A stretch of 53,226 bases of DNA from an uncultured Pelagibacteraceae bacterium (GTDB lineage Bacteria; Pseudomonadota; Alphaproteobacteria; Pelagibacterales; Pelagibacteraceae), in contig CACKFS010000001.1 in the NCBI GenBank assembly GCA_902599575.1, positions 110,545-163,770 on the forward strand. Reading direction: 5' to 3'. The stretch's first letter is position 1; every line of letters starts with the position of its first letter. A program made the position numbers and the translations under genes. Below the pieces are notes generated by a model that saw only the letters and a program-made list of their open reading frames with translations, made no database searches and was not told where the DNA came from. Below, one piece after another: positions 11,042 to 17,679 of this stretch.

Positions 11042-11069
11042 TTGTGACTTTTATATCACACATTATTAA
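11042..11069 (+). promoter_or_regulatory. Probable porin promoter overlapping an 18-bp dyad
   Basis: TTGTGA at 11042-11047 and TATTAA at 11064-11069 form a sigma-70-like -35/-10 pair with 16 bp between them. The same stretch holds TGTGA-N8-TCACA (11043-11060), a dyad that would place a regulator on the -35 box. Arms match the CRP/FNR half-site, but the spacing is N8 rather than the standard N6. Downstream the leader also has a short TTGGT/ACCAA hairpin (11115-11129) and the 12-bp palindrome ATTCATATGAAT (11131-11142). Inference only. Confidence 0.35.
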
Positions 11070-11163
11070 AAAATAACCAAAAATTAATGATTCTAAGGGT
11101 TTTAGAGCAAATCTTTGGTAAAAAACCAACATTCATATGAATACAAACAAAAAGGAGTACTTT

Positions 11164-12243
11164 ATGAATAAATTTAAAAAAGTTGGGCTTACAGCTTTAG
11201 CAGGTTCGCTAGTAGCAGTATCAGCTCATGCAGGTGAATTAAGTGTTTCAGGTGGTGTTAACATCACTTTAAAACATGGTAATTCAGCTTCAGACTCAAA
11301 CGTATCAGGTAGAGGTATTGGTACTGACAAAGACGTAGCATTTACTGGCGGTGGTGAGTTAGATAACGGAACAACGTTCTCAGTTACTACAGCTACAACA
11401 GATGCGCAAACTGATTTAACGTCTGGTTACATTACAATTTCGACACCTTCATTTGGTTCGTTCTTAATGGGTCACCACAGTGGTGCTGCTCATTACAAAT
11501 ATGATGAAGAAGTTCCGCAAGTATACGAGCAGATATCAGATGTATCAGCTCTTATTACTGCTAACAAAGTCGGTGACTTCATGGACAACAACCACATCAC
11601 ATACACATCTCCAACATTTGATTTTGGTGGAGCATCAATTACGCTTGACTTAGGTTACGCATCAGATGCAAACGACACTGAAACAGGTGACGGTGGAACA
11701 CCAGGAGGAACTGGTACATATGGTACTGGTCAGGAAGCTGGTGTTACAATCGCTTATGACGCTCTTAAGTTCGGTATCTATGGTGCTGAAAGAGAAAATA
11801 AGACGAAAGTAGCAGCTGGTTCAGACGCAGTTAGAGATGAGTTTAACGGTGTATGGTATGTTAAGTATGGAATGGGCCCTGTATCAATTGGTTACTCTGA
11901 GTCTTACGTAGACGCAGGTGTTTCAGAAACTGCTACAGTAGGAACTACAACTGCAAAAACACTAAGAACATCAGGTGGTATCTTTGAAGGTGAGCAAATT
12001 GGTATTGCGTTTAACGTAAATGACAATTTCTCAGTTTCATACACAGAGTCAACTGAAACATACAACGCTCAGTCATCAGCTGCAAGCCAGGACGTAGACC
12101 AAAAAGCGGATGCTATCCAGGTTGCATACTCAATGGGTGGTATGTCAATTAAAGCTTATCAAATGGAGATAGAAAATCCTGCATTTGATGAAGACGCAGA
12201 TGATTCAAAAATAACTGAAATTGCTTTAGGACTTGCGTTCTAA
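11164..12243 (+). CDS. Major outer-membrane porin
   Basis: General diffusion porin of the Gram-negative trimeric type. The open frame extends up to 11137, but the start at 11164 is chosen because AAGGAG (11152-11157) lies 6 bases before it and the product then begins with a clean signal peptide, MNKFKKVGLTALAGSLVAVS, cleaved after AHA. The mature protein (about 336 aa) is rich in Gly, Ser and Thr with alternating beta strands, starts GELSVSGGVNITLKH, and ends in a terminal aromatic (GLAF), as porins need for BAM insertion. The DNA is visibly richer in G+C than its neighbours and the RBS is strong, consistent with high expression. A strong terminator follows. Confidence 0.9.
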   Translation: MNKFKKVGLTALAGSLVAVSAHAGELSVSGGVNITLKHGNSASDSNVSGRGIGTDKDVAFTGGGELDNGTTFSVTTATTDAQTDLTSGYITISTPSFGSFLMGHHSGAAHYKYDEEVPQVYEQISDVSALITANKVGDFMDNNHITYTSPTFDFGGASITLDLGYASDANDTETGDGGTPGGTGTYGTGQEAGVTIAYDALKFGIYGAERENKTKVAAGSDAVRDEFNGVWYVKYGMGPVSIGYSESYVDAGVSETATVGTTTAKTLRTSGGIFEGEQIGIAFNVNDNFSVSYTESTETYNAQSSAASQDVDQKADAIQVAYSMGGMSIKAYQMEIENPAFDEDADDSKITEIALGLAF

Positions 12244-12262
12244 TTTAGTTTTAGATTAAAAT

Positions 12263-12817
12263 TTAAAACGGCCCAGTATTTATACTCGGGCCGTTTTTTT
12301 TTACCCAAGTTATACCCGCAAAACCTTTAACATTACACATTCTTAAATATTTAATATTTTTTTCGTTGATTCCACCAAGAGCAATAATATCTTTTTTTAT
12401 GTTTAATTTAATCAAGTTAAATTTAGTAATCCCCAAATAATTCTTATTTTTTTTAGTTCTAAATAATGGACATAAAAATATCTTAGTGCAACCTTGTAAT
12501 TTTTTATTAATAACTTCTTTAATATTATGTGCAGACCCAATTACTTCAAATTTTTTTTTGATAATGTTTTTATATTTTAATGATTTGTTAAACGAGGGAA
12601 TATAAATTCCATCAAAATTTAATCTTAAAGCTAATTTTAGGTTATTACTTATATAAACTTTTCTTCTCTGTTTCTTGCAAAAAATCACCAATTGCAAAAG
12701 CTCTTTAGTGTTAAATTTTTTTGAATAATTTCTATATATAATACTTATTGATTTATTTAATTTATAGATTTCTTCTCTATCAAATTTGTCTATATAATAG
12801 TAAATAGATTTTAACAT
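12263..12817 (-). CDS. Thiamine-phosphate synthase-like (ThiE/TenI family) protein
   Basis: The 184-aa product resembles the ThiE/TenI (beta/alpha)8 barrel. Visible signs are the FDGIYIPS segment, EVIGSAHN near residue 90, CPLFRTKKNKNYLG (the ThiE loop equivalent to GPIFPTxTK) and the C-terminal phosphate-binding run IIALGGINEKNI followed by GFAGITWV. It is shorter and more divergent than a normal ThiE (about 210 aa), so it could be TenI-like or have a changed substrate. Its ATG is back to back with that of the YggS gene (12817/12818), and its last 12 codons form the porin terminator. Confidence 0.7.
   Translation of the reverse strand: MLKSIYYYIDKFDREEIYKLNKSISIIYRNYSKKFNTKELLQLVIFCKKQRRKVYISNNLKLALRLNFDGIYIPSFNKSLKYKNIIKKKFEVIGSAHNIKEVINKKLQGCTKIFLCPLFRTKKNKNYLGITKFNLIKLNIKKDIIALGGINEKNIKYLRMCNVKGFAGITWVKKNGPSINTGPF
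12267..12303. terminator. Rho-independent terminator after porin
   Basis: AACGGCCC (12267-12274) pairs with GGGCCGTT (12288-12295). The stem continues inward as AGTAT/ATACT around a 2-nt loop, with one bulged C at 12287, and is followed by a run of T. In the minus direction the tail is ATTTTAAAT, weaker. It lies inside the last 12 codons of the convergent ThiE-like gene, so that gene's C-terminus is encoded by the hairpin. Confidence 0.9.
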
Positions 12818-13459
12818 ATGGAAAACGTAGTAAAAAATTTTAATTTAATAAAGCAAGAAATTGTAGAAAAAAAAAATGTTAAATTAATTGCAGTTACCAA
12901 AACATTCCCAATTAGTCATATATTGCCAATTATTAATGAAGGACACACTGATTTTGGTGAAAATAAAGTGCAAGAAGCAATGGAGAAATGGACAAGTATT
13001 AAGCAAGATTTTCCAAAGATTAATCTACATCTTATAGGCAAACTGCAAACTAATAAAGTTAAGTTTGTATTACCTTTATTTGACTATATCCATTCCCTAG
13101 ATAATATTAAACTGGCTAATAAGTTAGCAGATGAACAAATTAAAAAAAATTTTAAACCTAAAATATTTATTCAAGTTAATATTGGTGAAGAACCTCAAAA
13201 AGGTGGAATTGAAATCAGTAATTTAGAAAATTTTTATAAAAAATGTGTTGATGAATTAAAATTAAATATAATTGGCTTAATGAGCATCCCACCGTTTGAA
13301 AAAGTTTCTAAACCTTATTTTATAAAAACGAAAGAGTTATCCGAAAATCTAGATTTAAAAGATATAAGTATGGGTATGTCAGATGATTATATGGAGGCTA
13401 TAAATCAAGGATCAACATTTATAAGGGTAGGCTCAAAAATATTTGGTGCTAGGAGTTAA
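12818..13459 (+). CDS. YggS-family PLP-binding protein (PLPBP)
   Basis: Small single-domain PLP-binding protein of the alanine-racemase N-terminal fold, involved in vitamin B6 homeostasis. The 213-aa product has KLIAVTKTFP with the PLP Lys at 28, FGENKVQEA, the HLIGKLQTNK motif, and the C-terminal SMGMSDDYMEAINQGSTFIR with the phosphate-binding residues. Length is typical. It starts immediately next to the divergent ThiE-like gene and overlaps the convergent L,D-transpeptidase by 4 bp at the tail. Confidence 0.93.
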   Translation: MENVVKNFNLIKQEIVEKKNVKLIAVTKTFPISHILPIINEGHTDFGENKVQEAMEKWTSIKQDFPKINLHLIGKLQTNKVKFVLPLFDYIHSLDNIKLANKLADEQIKKNFKPKIFIQVNIGEEPQKGGIEISNLENFYKKCVDELKLNIIGLMSIPPFEKVSKPYFIKTKELSENLDLKDISMGMSDDYMEAINQGSTFIRVGSKIFGARS

Positions 13460-13947
13460 CAAATTTTGATTTTGGATTGTTTAGTTATTAATTTCAATAG
13501 TATTAATAAATCGTTCTTTTTTAAAGCTATGCAACCTTGTGTTGGTTTATAATTTTTCGTTAAATGAATAAAAATAGCACTACCTTTGAATGGTTTTACT
13601 TTTTTTGTATTATATTCGATAACAACCAAAATATCATAAACGCTGCTTTTTCTAAAAAGTTTTTCACCTCTATTTTTTTTATTTAAGATAATTTCTTTAT
13701 TGTAATTTTTATTATATGGATCGTCGCACCAACCCATATTTTTTGTAATTTTTTTAGTTTTTAAAATTGTGTCCAGTTTCTCAACTCTATCTGGTCGATA
13801 GTAAACTTTACCAATCTTAAAAACTCCTATTGGAGTGCAATTATCTCCCTCTTTTTTTTCTAATTTTAAACCTTTTTTACCAATACAACATTTGAACTTA
13901 AACTCATCAACAATTAAGTATTCTTTATTTTTTAATTTTAATAGCAT
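13456..13947 (-). CDS. L,D-transpeptidase (YkuD domain) family protein
   Basis: The 163-aa product matches the YkuD catalytic domain: TPIGVFKIG at 38-46, a conserved His at 128 (IFIHL), and the active site KPTQGCIALK with Cys at 139. Such enzymes make 3-3 cross-links in peptidoglycan or attach lipoproteins to it. No signal peptide is visible, so export is unclear; the standalone domain without signal is common in this sub-family. It has Cys residues at 20 and 21. It is divergent from the winged-helix gene with 11 bp between starts. Confidence 0.8.
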   Translation of the reverse strand: MLLKLKNKEYLIVDEFKFKCCIGKKGLKLEKKEGDNCTPIGVFKIGKVYYRPDRVEKLDTILKTKKITKNMGWCDDPYNKNYNKEIILNKKNRGEKLFRKSSVYDILVVIEYNTKKVKPFKGSAIFIHLTKNYKPTQGCIALKKNDLLILLKLITKQSKIKIC

Positions 13948-13958
13948 AATATAACTTA

Positions 13959-14558
13959 ATGCATTCTCAAAAATTGCATATTTTAAATATACCAGAATTA
14001 GATAAAATTTTTAGAGAAATCAAAGATTATTTCAATTACGAGATTTTTCACTTCAATGAAAAAAAGGATTTAATGAAAAAAATTGATGAAGATAAAAAAT
14101 TTATGGAAAATTCAATAATCCTTATTAATAAGAAAGACTTTTCCTCTTTGAAAAGTAATACAGATGAAAAACAAATTTATTGTATTACAAGATTTCCAAT
14201 AAAAATCTCAAATTTAATTGATCAATTAAACGCAAGATTAATACAACAAAATTACTCTGCTCAATCAAATATCATTATAAATAAATATATCCTAGATATT
14301 AATTCAAGGATATTAAGAAACTCTGATAATTCGATTAAATTAACTGAACGTGAAATTGATACTATTGTATTTCTTAAAAATGAGAGTAAACCAGTCAAGG
14401 TTGATGTTCTTCAAAAAAAAGTTTGGAAATATGGAGAGGACTTAGAAACTCATACAGTTGAAACACATATTTATAGATTAAGAAAAAAAATTAAAAACAC
14501 ATTTGATGATGATTCATTTATACAAAGTAAAAAAAACGGATACATAATTAATGAGTAG
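13959..14558 (+). CDS. OmpR-type winged-helix protein with degenerate receiver
   Basis: Residues about 105-199 form a clear OmpR/PhoB-type DNA-binding domain: LTERE at 128-132, VLQKKVWKYGEDLETHTVET, recognition helix about 165-177 (HTVETHIYRLRKK) and wing ending KKNGYIINE. The first 95 residues have the length of a truncated receiver, but the expected phospho-Asp strand reads SIILINKK, with Asn at about 57, and no acidic pair is seen at the N-terminus. It is probably a phosphorylation-independent regulator with no kinase nearby. Its stop overlaps the ArfA start by 8 bp. Confidence 0.75.
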   Translation: MHSQKLHILNIPELDKIFREIKDYFNYEIFHFNEKKDLMKKIDEDKKFMENSIILINKKDFSSLKSNTDEKQIYCITRFPIKISNLIDQLNARLIQQNYSAQSNIIINKYILDINSRILRNSDNSIKLTEREIDTIVFLKNESKPVKVDVLQKKVWKYGEDLETHTVETHIYRLRKKIKNTFDDDSFIQSKKNGYIINE

Positions 14559-14673
14559 GAAAAATCCCTTAAAAAAAGATCTATTTACAAAAAAATATAA
14601 ACCTAGAATAATCAAACCAAAAAAAGGGAAAGGTAGTTTTAAAAGAAAAAGAAATAGATTAATTGCTAATTGA
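14551..14673 (+). CDS. arfA: Alternative ribosome-rescue factor ArfA, 40-aa form
   Basis: ATG at 14551 opens a 40-codon frame starting MSRKNPLKKDLFTKKYKPRI, followed by IKPKKGKGSFKRKRNRLIAN and TGA. The PKKGKGSFKRK core is the signature of ArfA (KKGKGSYxRK in E. coli), the Lys-rich tail that enters the empty mRNA channel of stalled ribosomes, with an NP-x8-PR segment before it as in family members. ArfA recruits RF2 to free ribosomes on non-stop mRNA. E. coli ArfA is made as 72 aa and is active after truncation; this one already stops just past the core. It overlaps the winged-helix gene by 8 bp and the convergent msrB by 15 bp. Confidence 0.82.
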   Translation: MSRKNPLKKDLFTKKYKPRIIKPKKGKGSFKRKRNRLIAN

Positions 14674-15135
14674 AGGTTTAAATATTAAGCAAAGACCGTT
14701 GTTACAAAACCTTTTTCCAGTTTCGCTTGGTCCATCTGCAAAAACGTGTCCATGATGAACCCCGCAATTTGCACAATGATATTCAATTCTTTTCATTCCA
14801 AATGAGTAATCAATTTTAGTTTCAAATGCACCTGGTAAAGCCTCTGTAAAAGATGGCCAACCAGTTCCACTATCAAACTTAGCAGTTGAAGCAAACAATT
14901 TTGCTCCACAGTTTGCACAATGATAGAAACCTTCTCTTTTTTCATTCAAAAGATCACTTGTAAAAGGCCTTTCTGTACCTTCATTAAACATTATTTCTTT
15001 TTGTTTTTTGGTGAGATTTTCATTTATAACTTTTTTTGTAACAGCTTTTGCATACTTAAATGGCAATAAGAAAAAAGAAAAAAATGTAATACCAAGCAAT
15101 TTTATAAAAGTTCTTTTATTTAAATTATATTTCAT
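14659..15135 (-). CDS. msrB: Peptide-methionine (R)-S-oxide reductase, probably periplasmic
   Basis: Reduces methionine-R-sulfoxide. The 158-aa product has a hydrophobic leader after NKRTFIKLLG (residues 6-15, similar to a degenerate Tat signal) and so is probably exported. Zinc ligands are CANC at 73-76 and CANC at 121-124, the GTGWPSF loop is at 90-96, and the catalytic Cys is 144 in KRFCNNGLCL. The usual resolving Cys of the SGCGWPSF type is Thr here, but a further Cys at 149 might serve. It is the last gene of a minus-strand trio with tight overlaps. Confidence 0.93.
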   Translation of the reverse strand: MKYNLNKRTFIKLLGITFFSFFLLPFKYAKAVTKKVINENLTKKQKEIMFNEGTERPFTSDLLNEKREGFYHCANCGAKLFASTAKFDSGTGWPSFTEALPGAFETKIDYSFGMKRIEYHCANCGVHHGHVFADGPSETGKRFCNNGLCLIFKPSISN

Positions 15136-15527
15136 TATTTTATCAATATTATTATAAGAAATATCATTTGTACCAGATTAATCAGTACAGATACAAAATG
15201 TGATATTTTGAAGTACTGTTCTTTGCCATTGTCTTTAAATTTATTTATTAATGGCATTAAAAAAAAATTAGAGATAAAAAACAAAATACAAATAGACAGC
15301 ATTAAATAAAATTTAAGACTAAAGTCATTTAAATAAGAGATCAATAATACAACAATTAGGCTGATACTAAGATTTAGTAAGTAATACAAAGGAAATATTC
15401 CTCTAATAAATTTTCTAGCATATTCTTCATTTAAAAATCTAAATGTAGATGGCGCAACAACAAATGAAAAAAAAAGCATAATCCCCAATAGTATTGCAGT
15501 TAAATATGTAACGCTTTGTTCAATCAT
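15135..15527 (-). CDS. DUF4149-family membrane protein
   Basis: A 130-aa integral membrane protein with four predicted segments at about 5-27, 47-66, 72-95 and 107-129. The first segment with FFSFVVAPSTFRFL and the charged EEYARKFIRGIFP after it are like DUF4149 (TMEM205-type) proteins. Function is not known. It overlaps msrB by 1 bp at its end and the ABM gene by 1 bp at its start, so the three are probably one transcript. Confidence 0.75.
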   Translation of the reverse strand: MIEQSVTYLTAILLGIMLFFSFVVAPSTFRFLNEEYARKFIRGIFPLYYLLNLSISLIVVLLISYLNDFSLKFYLMLSICILFFISNFFLMPLINKFKDNGKEQYFKISHFVSVLINLVQMIFLIIILIK

Positions 15528-15829
15528 TATAAAACAACTTCAAATCCCTCAAAATTAGGTGCACCTAAATAAAGATCTTGATGCTGACCAGCATTCTTAT
15601 GAGCTAACCTGAAGGCTTCCGATTTAGTCCAATTAATAAAGTCCTCTTTTGAATTCCATATACTATGTGATGCATACAAGGTAAATTCTTCGTTAGTATT
15701 TCCCTTAACTAAATGAAATTCTTTAAAACCTGGCACGCCTTTTAAATGAGTATCTCTATTTTTCCAAACACTCTCAAAATCTTGTTCCTTACCAAGTACA
15801 ATTTTAAATCTATTCATCGCTATAAACAT
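15527..15829 (-). CDS. ABM-domain (antibiotic biosynthesis monooxygenase-like) protein
   Basis: A 100-aa ferredoxin-like fold protein of the ABM/IsdG/HmoA group. It starts MFIAMNRFKIVLGKEQDFE and contains VPGFKEFHLVKG, YASHSIWNSKEDFINWTKSE and FRLAHKNAG. The W-x-S-K-E-D-F-x-x-W run is typical of the family. Some members degrade haem, others are cofactor-free oxygenases; which applies here cannot be told. It is the first gene of the ABM-DUF4149-msrB run, a combination that would fit oxidative stress defence. Confidence 0.75.
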   Translation of the reverse strand: MFIAMNRFKIVLGKEQDFESVWKNRDTHLKGVPGFKEFHLVKGNTNEEFTLYASHSIWNSKEDFINWTKSEAFRLAHKNAGQHQDLYLGAPNFEGFEVVL

Positions 15830-15851
15830 TGTGACTATATATATTTAATAC

Positions 15852-15917
15852 ATATGGTTTTATAGCTTTATCAGTGTGACACTCTGTTGCTTAAAATTTT
15901 CTATTAAATAACCATAT
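15852..15917. repeat. Separated inverted repeat between divergent genes
   Basis: ATATGGTT at 15852-15859 and AACCATAT at 15910-15917 are perfect 8-bp complements 50 bp apart, framing the intergenic region between the ABM gene (minus) and the 68-aa secreted protein (plus). The space between them holds CAGTGTGACACTCTG. The pair could be two operator halves or the -10 regions of two divergent promoters. Short and AT-rich, so chance is possible. Confidence 0.35.
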
Positions 15918-15939
15918 CTAAATAAACGGAAGGAAAACT

Positions 15940-16146
15940 ATGAAAAAATTAGCTTTAATTTTATCTTTTGTATTATTTTCGAGCTCTGTATTTGCAGGTT
16001 CATGCCCGATGATGGCAAAAAAACTTGATGCAAAAATTGCAGAAGCTCAAGAATTAAGAGATGCTGGAATGAAGGCTCACGATAGTGGAGAGCACAAAAA
16101 ATCGGTAGATCTTCTTAATAAAGCATTAGAAATGTTTAAAGGATAA
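15940..16146 (+). CDS. Small secreted helical protein, single TPR-like motif
   Basis: The 68-aa product has a clear signal peptide (MKKLALILSFVLFSSSVFA, cleaved before GSC), giving a mature protein of about 49 aa. The mature part is helical; its second half, ELRDAGMKAHDSGEHKKSVD followed by LLNKALEMF, has the spacing of one tetratricopeptide repeat. AAGGAAAAC lies before the ATG. One Cys follows the cleavage site closely (GSC), but it is not a standard lipobox. Function unknown. It has its own upstream region and is followed 7 bp after the stop by a GC-rich 3' element shared with the 63-aa gene at 52831. Confidence 0.8.
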   Translation: MKKLALILSFVLFSSSVFAGSCPMMAKKLDAKIAEAQELRDAGMKAHDSGEHKKSVDLLNKALEMFKG

Positions 16147-16153
16147 TTTCTTT

Positions 16154-16185
16154 GGGGTTCGGGGCACCTTGCAACAGAACGCCCC
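16154..16185 (+). ncRNA. GC-rich 3' element, copy 1
   Basis: Starts 7 bp after the stop of the 68-aa gene. GGGG and TTC lead into a hairpin GGGGC (16161-16165) / GCCCC (16181-16185) with the 15-nt loop ACCTTGCAACAGAAC. The same element, with one loop change and a 1-nt insertion in the lead-in, follows the 63-aa gene at 53031. No T-run follows, so it is not a standard intrinsic terminator. I do not recognise the family; it may be a 3' mRNA end or stability element. Confidence 0.6.
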
Positions 16186-16187
16186 TA

Positions 16188-16820
16188 CTAATCGAAATTA
16201 ATTATACTTTCTTTTATTGTTTCTGAAATCACTTTAGCACCCTCAAAATTAGGATGAATACCATCACTTTGATTTAGTTTTGGGTTTAAAGCTACTTTTT
16301 TAAGTAAAAAAGGTATTAAAGTTAAATCATATTCTTCTGCTAACTTAGGAAAAATATCATCAAATTTCTTTTTATATGCTAATCCGTTTGCTGAAGATGC
16401 TTTCATGCCCGCTAAAATTATTTTTATATTTTTAGTTTTTATAATTTCTATAATTTTCCTTAAATTATTTTCTGTTTGATTTGGATCAATTCTTCTAAGC
16501 ATATCATTTGCACCTAATCCTAAAACAATCAAATCAATATCACTTTTAGAGGTATACTCTCCAATTCTATCTAATCCATCTTTTGAGGTATTTCCTGAGA
16601 CACTTCCATTTAACACTTTGATATTATATCCAGCATCTTTTAAATCATTTTCTAATATTATTGAAAGTGTTTGATTTTCTTTTAAACCGTAACCAGACAT
16701 TAAGCTGTCTCCAAATAATAAAACATTATTAATATTTTTTAGTTTGTTAGTCTCACTACAACTAATCATAACTAAGCTGATTAGAATTATTTTAAAAAAT
16801 AATAGAGGTTTATTTTTCAA
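16188..16820 (-). CDS. GDSL/SGNH-family lipase-esterase, lipoprotein
   Basis: TesA-like arylesterase or lysophospholipase. The 210-aa product has a type II signal with lipobox MISC, Cys at 21. SGNH blocks are present in order: FGDSL with catalytic Ser at 39, Gly in VSGNT near 75, GAND at 103-106, and DGIHP at 186-190 with Asp and His of the triad. The start is TTG at 16820, which lies inside the 3' end of the 40-aa Lys-rich frame (11-bp overlap). It converges on the 68-aa gene with the GC-rich element in between. Confidence 0.9.
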   Translation of the reverse strand: MKNKPLLFFKIILISLVMISCSETNKLKNINNVLLFGDSLMSGYGLKENQTLSIILENDLKDAGYNIKVLNGSVSGNTSKDGLDRIGEYTSKSDIDLIVLGLGANDMLRRIDPNQTENNLRKIIEIIKTKNIKIILAGMKASSANGLAYKKKFDDIFPKLAEEYDLTLIPFLLKKVALNPKLNQSDGIHPNFEGAKVISETIKESIINFD

Positions 16821-16932
16821 TTTTTATTTTTCTTTTTTCTTTTTTAAGTTTTCTCTTTTCTTTCAAAGATAATTTGGGTTTCTTCATTACGCTTGAATCT
16901 TTAAATGATTTTCCGCTATATCTTTTAGACAT
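16810..16932 (-). CDS. Small Lys-rich protein (40 aa), possible gene
   Basis: ATG at 16930-16932 overlaps the stop of the GT2 gene by one base (TAATG) and reads MSKRYSGKSFKDSSVMKKPK, then a Lys/Arg-rich helix ending KIEK, and stops inside the start of the esterase gene. It fills what would otherwise be a 111-bp gap in a tightly packed strand. I know no family. AT-rich DNA easily gives Lys-rich frames, so the case rests on the two-sided coupling and a plausible charged helix. Confidence 0.5.
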   Translation of the reverse strand: MSKRYSGKSFKDSSVMKKPKLSLKEKRKLKKEKRKIKIEK

Positions 16933-17654
16933 TAAAATAATCTATTCATTATTGTTTTAAAAAAAAATCTAACAGCATATATGAAGTGAATCGAGGATCT
17001 CTCTGTTCCGTAATAAGTTTTTATTGCAAATTCTTTAATTTTTAAATTTCTGTTAACTAATTTAATTCTTAGGTCGATATCAAAGCAAAAATGATTATCT
17101 AAATCCTCAAAAGTTTTTTTATTAATTTTTTTTAAATTATACCCCCAGTATCCAGTGTGACAGTCCGTAAATTTAGTATTATGAAGAAAGTTAAATAATT
17201 TTGTTAAAAAGATGTTTCCTATAAATTTATACATGGGCATATTACCCTTTAATGCATTAGATTTATTTATCATTCTTGATCCAACGGTTGCGACTATATT
17301 TTTGTTTTTTATAAGTTCTTTAACCATTAGAGCTAAGTATTTTGGATCATATTGATTATCTCCATGAATCATAACCGCATAACTAAAATTATTTTTATAA
17401 GCGAACTTAAGGCATTTTTTAATATTGCCACCATAACCTTGATTAATTTTATTAAAATTCAAAAATATTTTTGATTTATATTTTTTTTTTATTTTCCTTA
17501 TATATCCTATAGTGTCATCATTTGAATAATCGTCACTAATAAGAATTTTGAATTTTTTCTTTTTAAAATAATTGAAAGGTATCTTTTTAACAACATCTAA
17601 AACTCTAAATGAAGCTTTATAAGTAATGATAAAAACTAAAATTTTATCTTTCAT
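16932..17654 (-). CDS. Family 2 glycosyltransferase
   Basis: GT-A fold transferase, of the kind that moves sugar from a nucleotide donor to polyprenyl phosphate or a glycan. The frame is open to 17693, but I prefer the ATG ending at 17654, giving MKDKILVFIITYKASFRVLD, because it aligns with GT2 starts and reduces the overlap with the divergent methyltransferase gene. The nucleotide-binding ISDDYSNDDT, the NQGYGGN segment, HGDNQYDP (DxD equivalent) and VGSRM are seen. No C-terminal membrane pair is present. Strong Lys/Asn/Phe bias, like the next two genes. Confidence 0.85.
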   Translation of the reverse strand: MKDKILVFIITYKASFRVLDVVKKIPFNYFKKKKFKILISDDYSNDDTIGYIRKIKKKYKSKIFLNFNKINQGYGGNIKKCLKFAYKNNFSYAVMIHGDNQYDPKYLALMVKELIKNKNIVATVGSRMINKSNALKGNMPMYKFIGNIFLTKLFNFLHNTKFTDCHTGYWGYNLKKINKKTFEDLDNHFCFDIDLRIKLVNRNLKIKEFAIKTYYGTERSSIHFIYAVRFFFKTIMNRLF

Positions 17655-17679
17655 GGTTAAATATGATATATAAAATTGA

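Noticed and set aside
11043..11060. Canonical CRP site before the porin
   Set aside because: Half-sites fit TGTGA/TCACA, but the spacer is 8 bp and not 6, so I list it only as a dyad, not as a CRP site.
16181..16200. GC-rich element at 16154 as a simple intrinsic terminator
   Set aside because: There is no T-run on either strand after the stem, and the loop is conserved in the second copy, so a plain terminator does not explain it.
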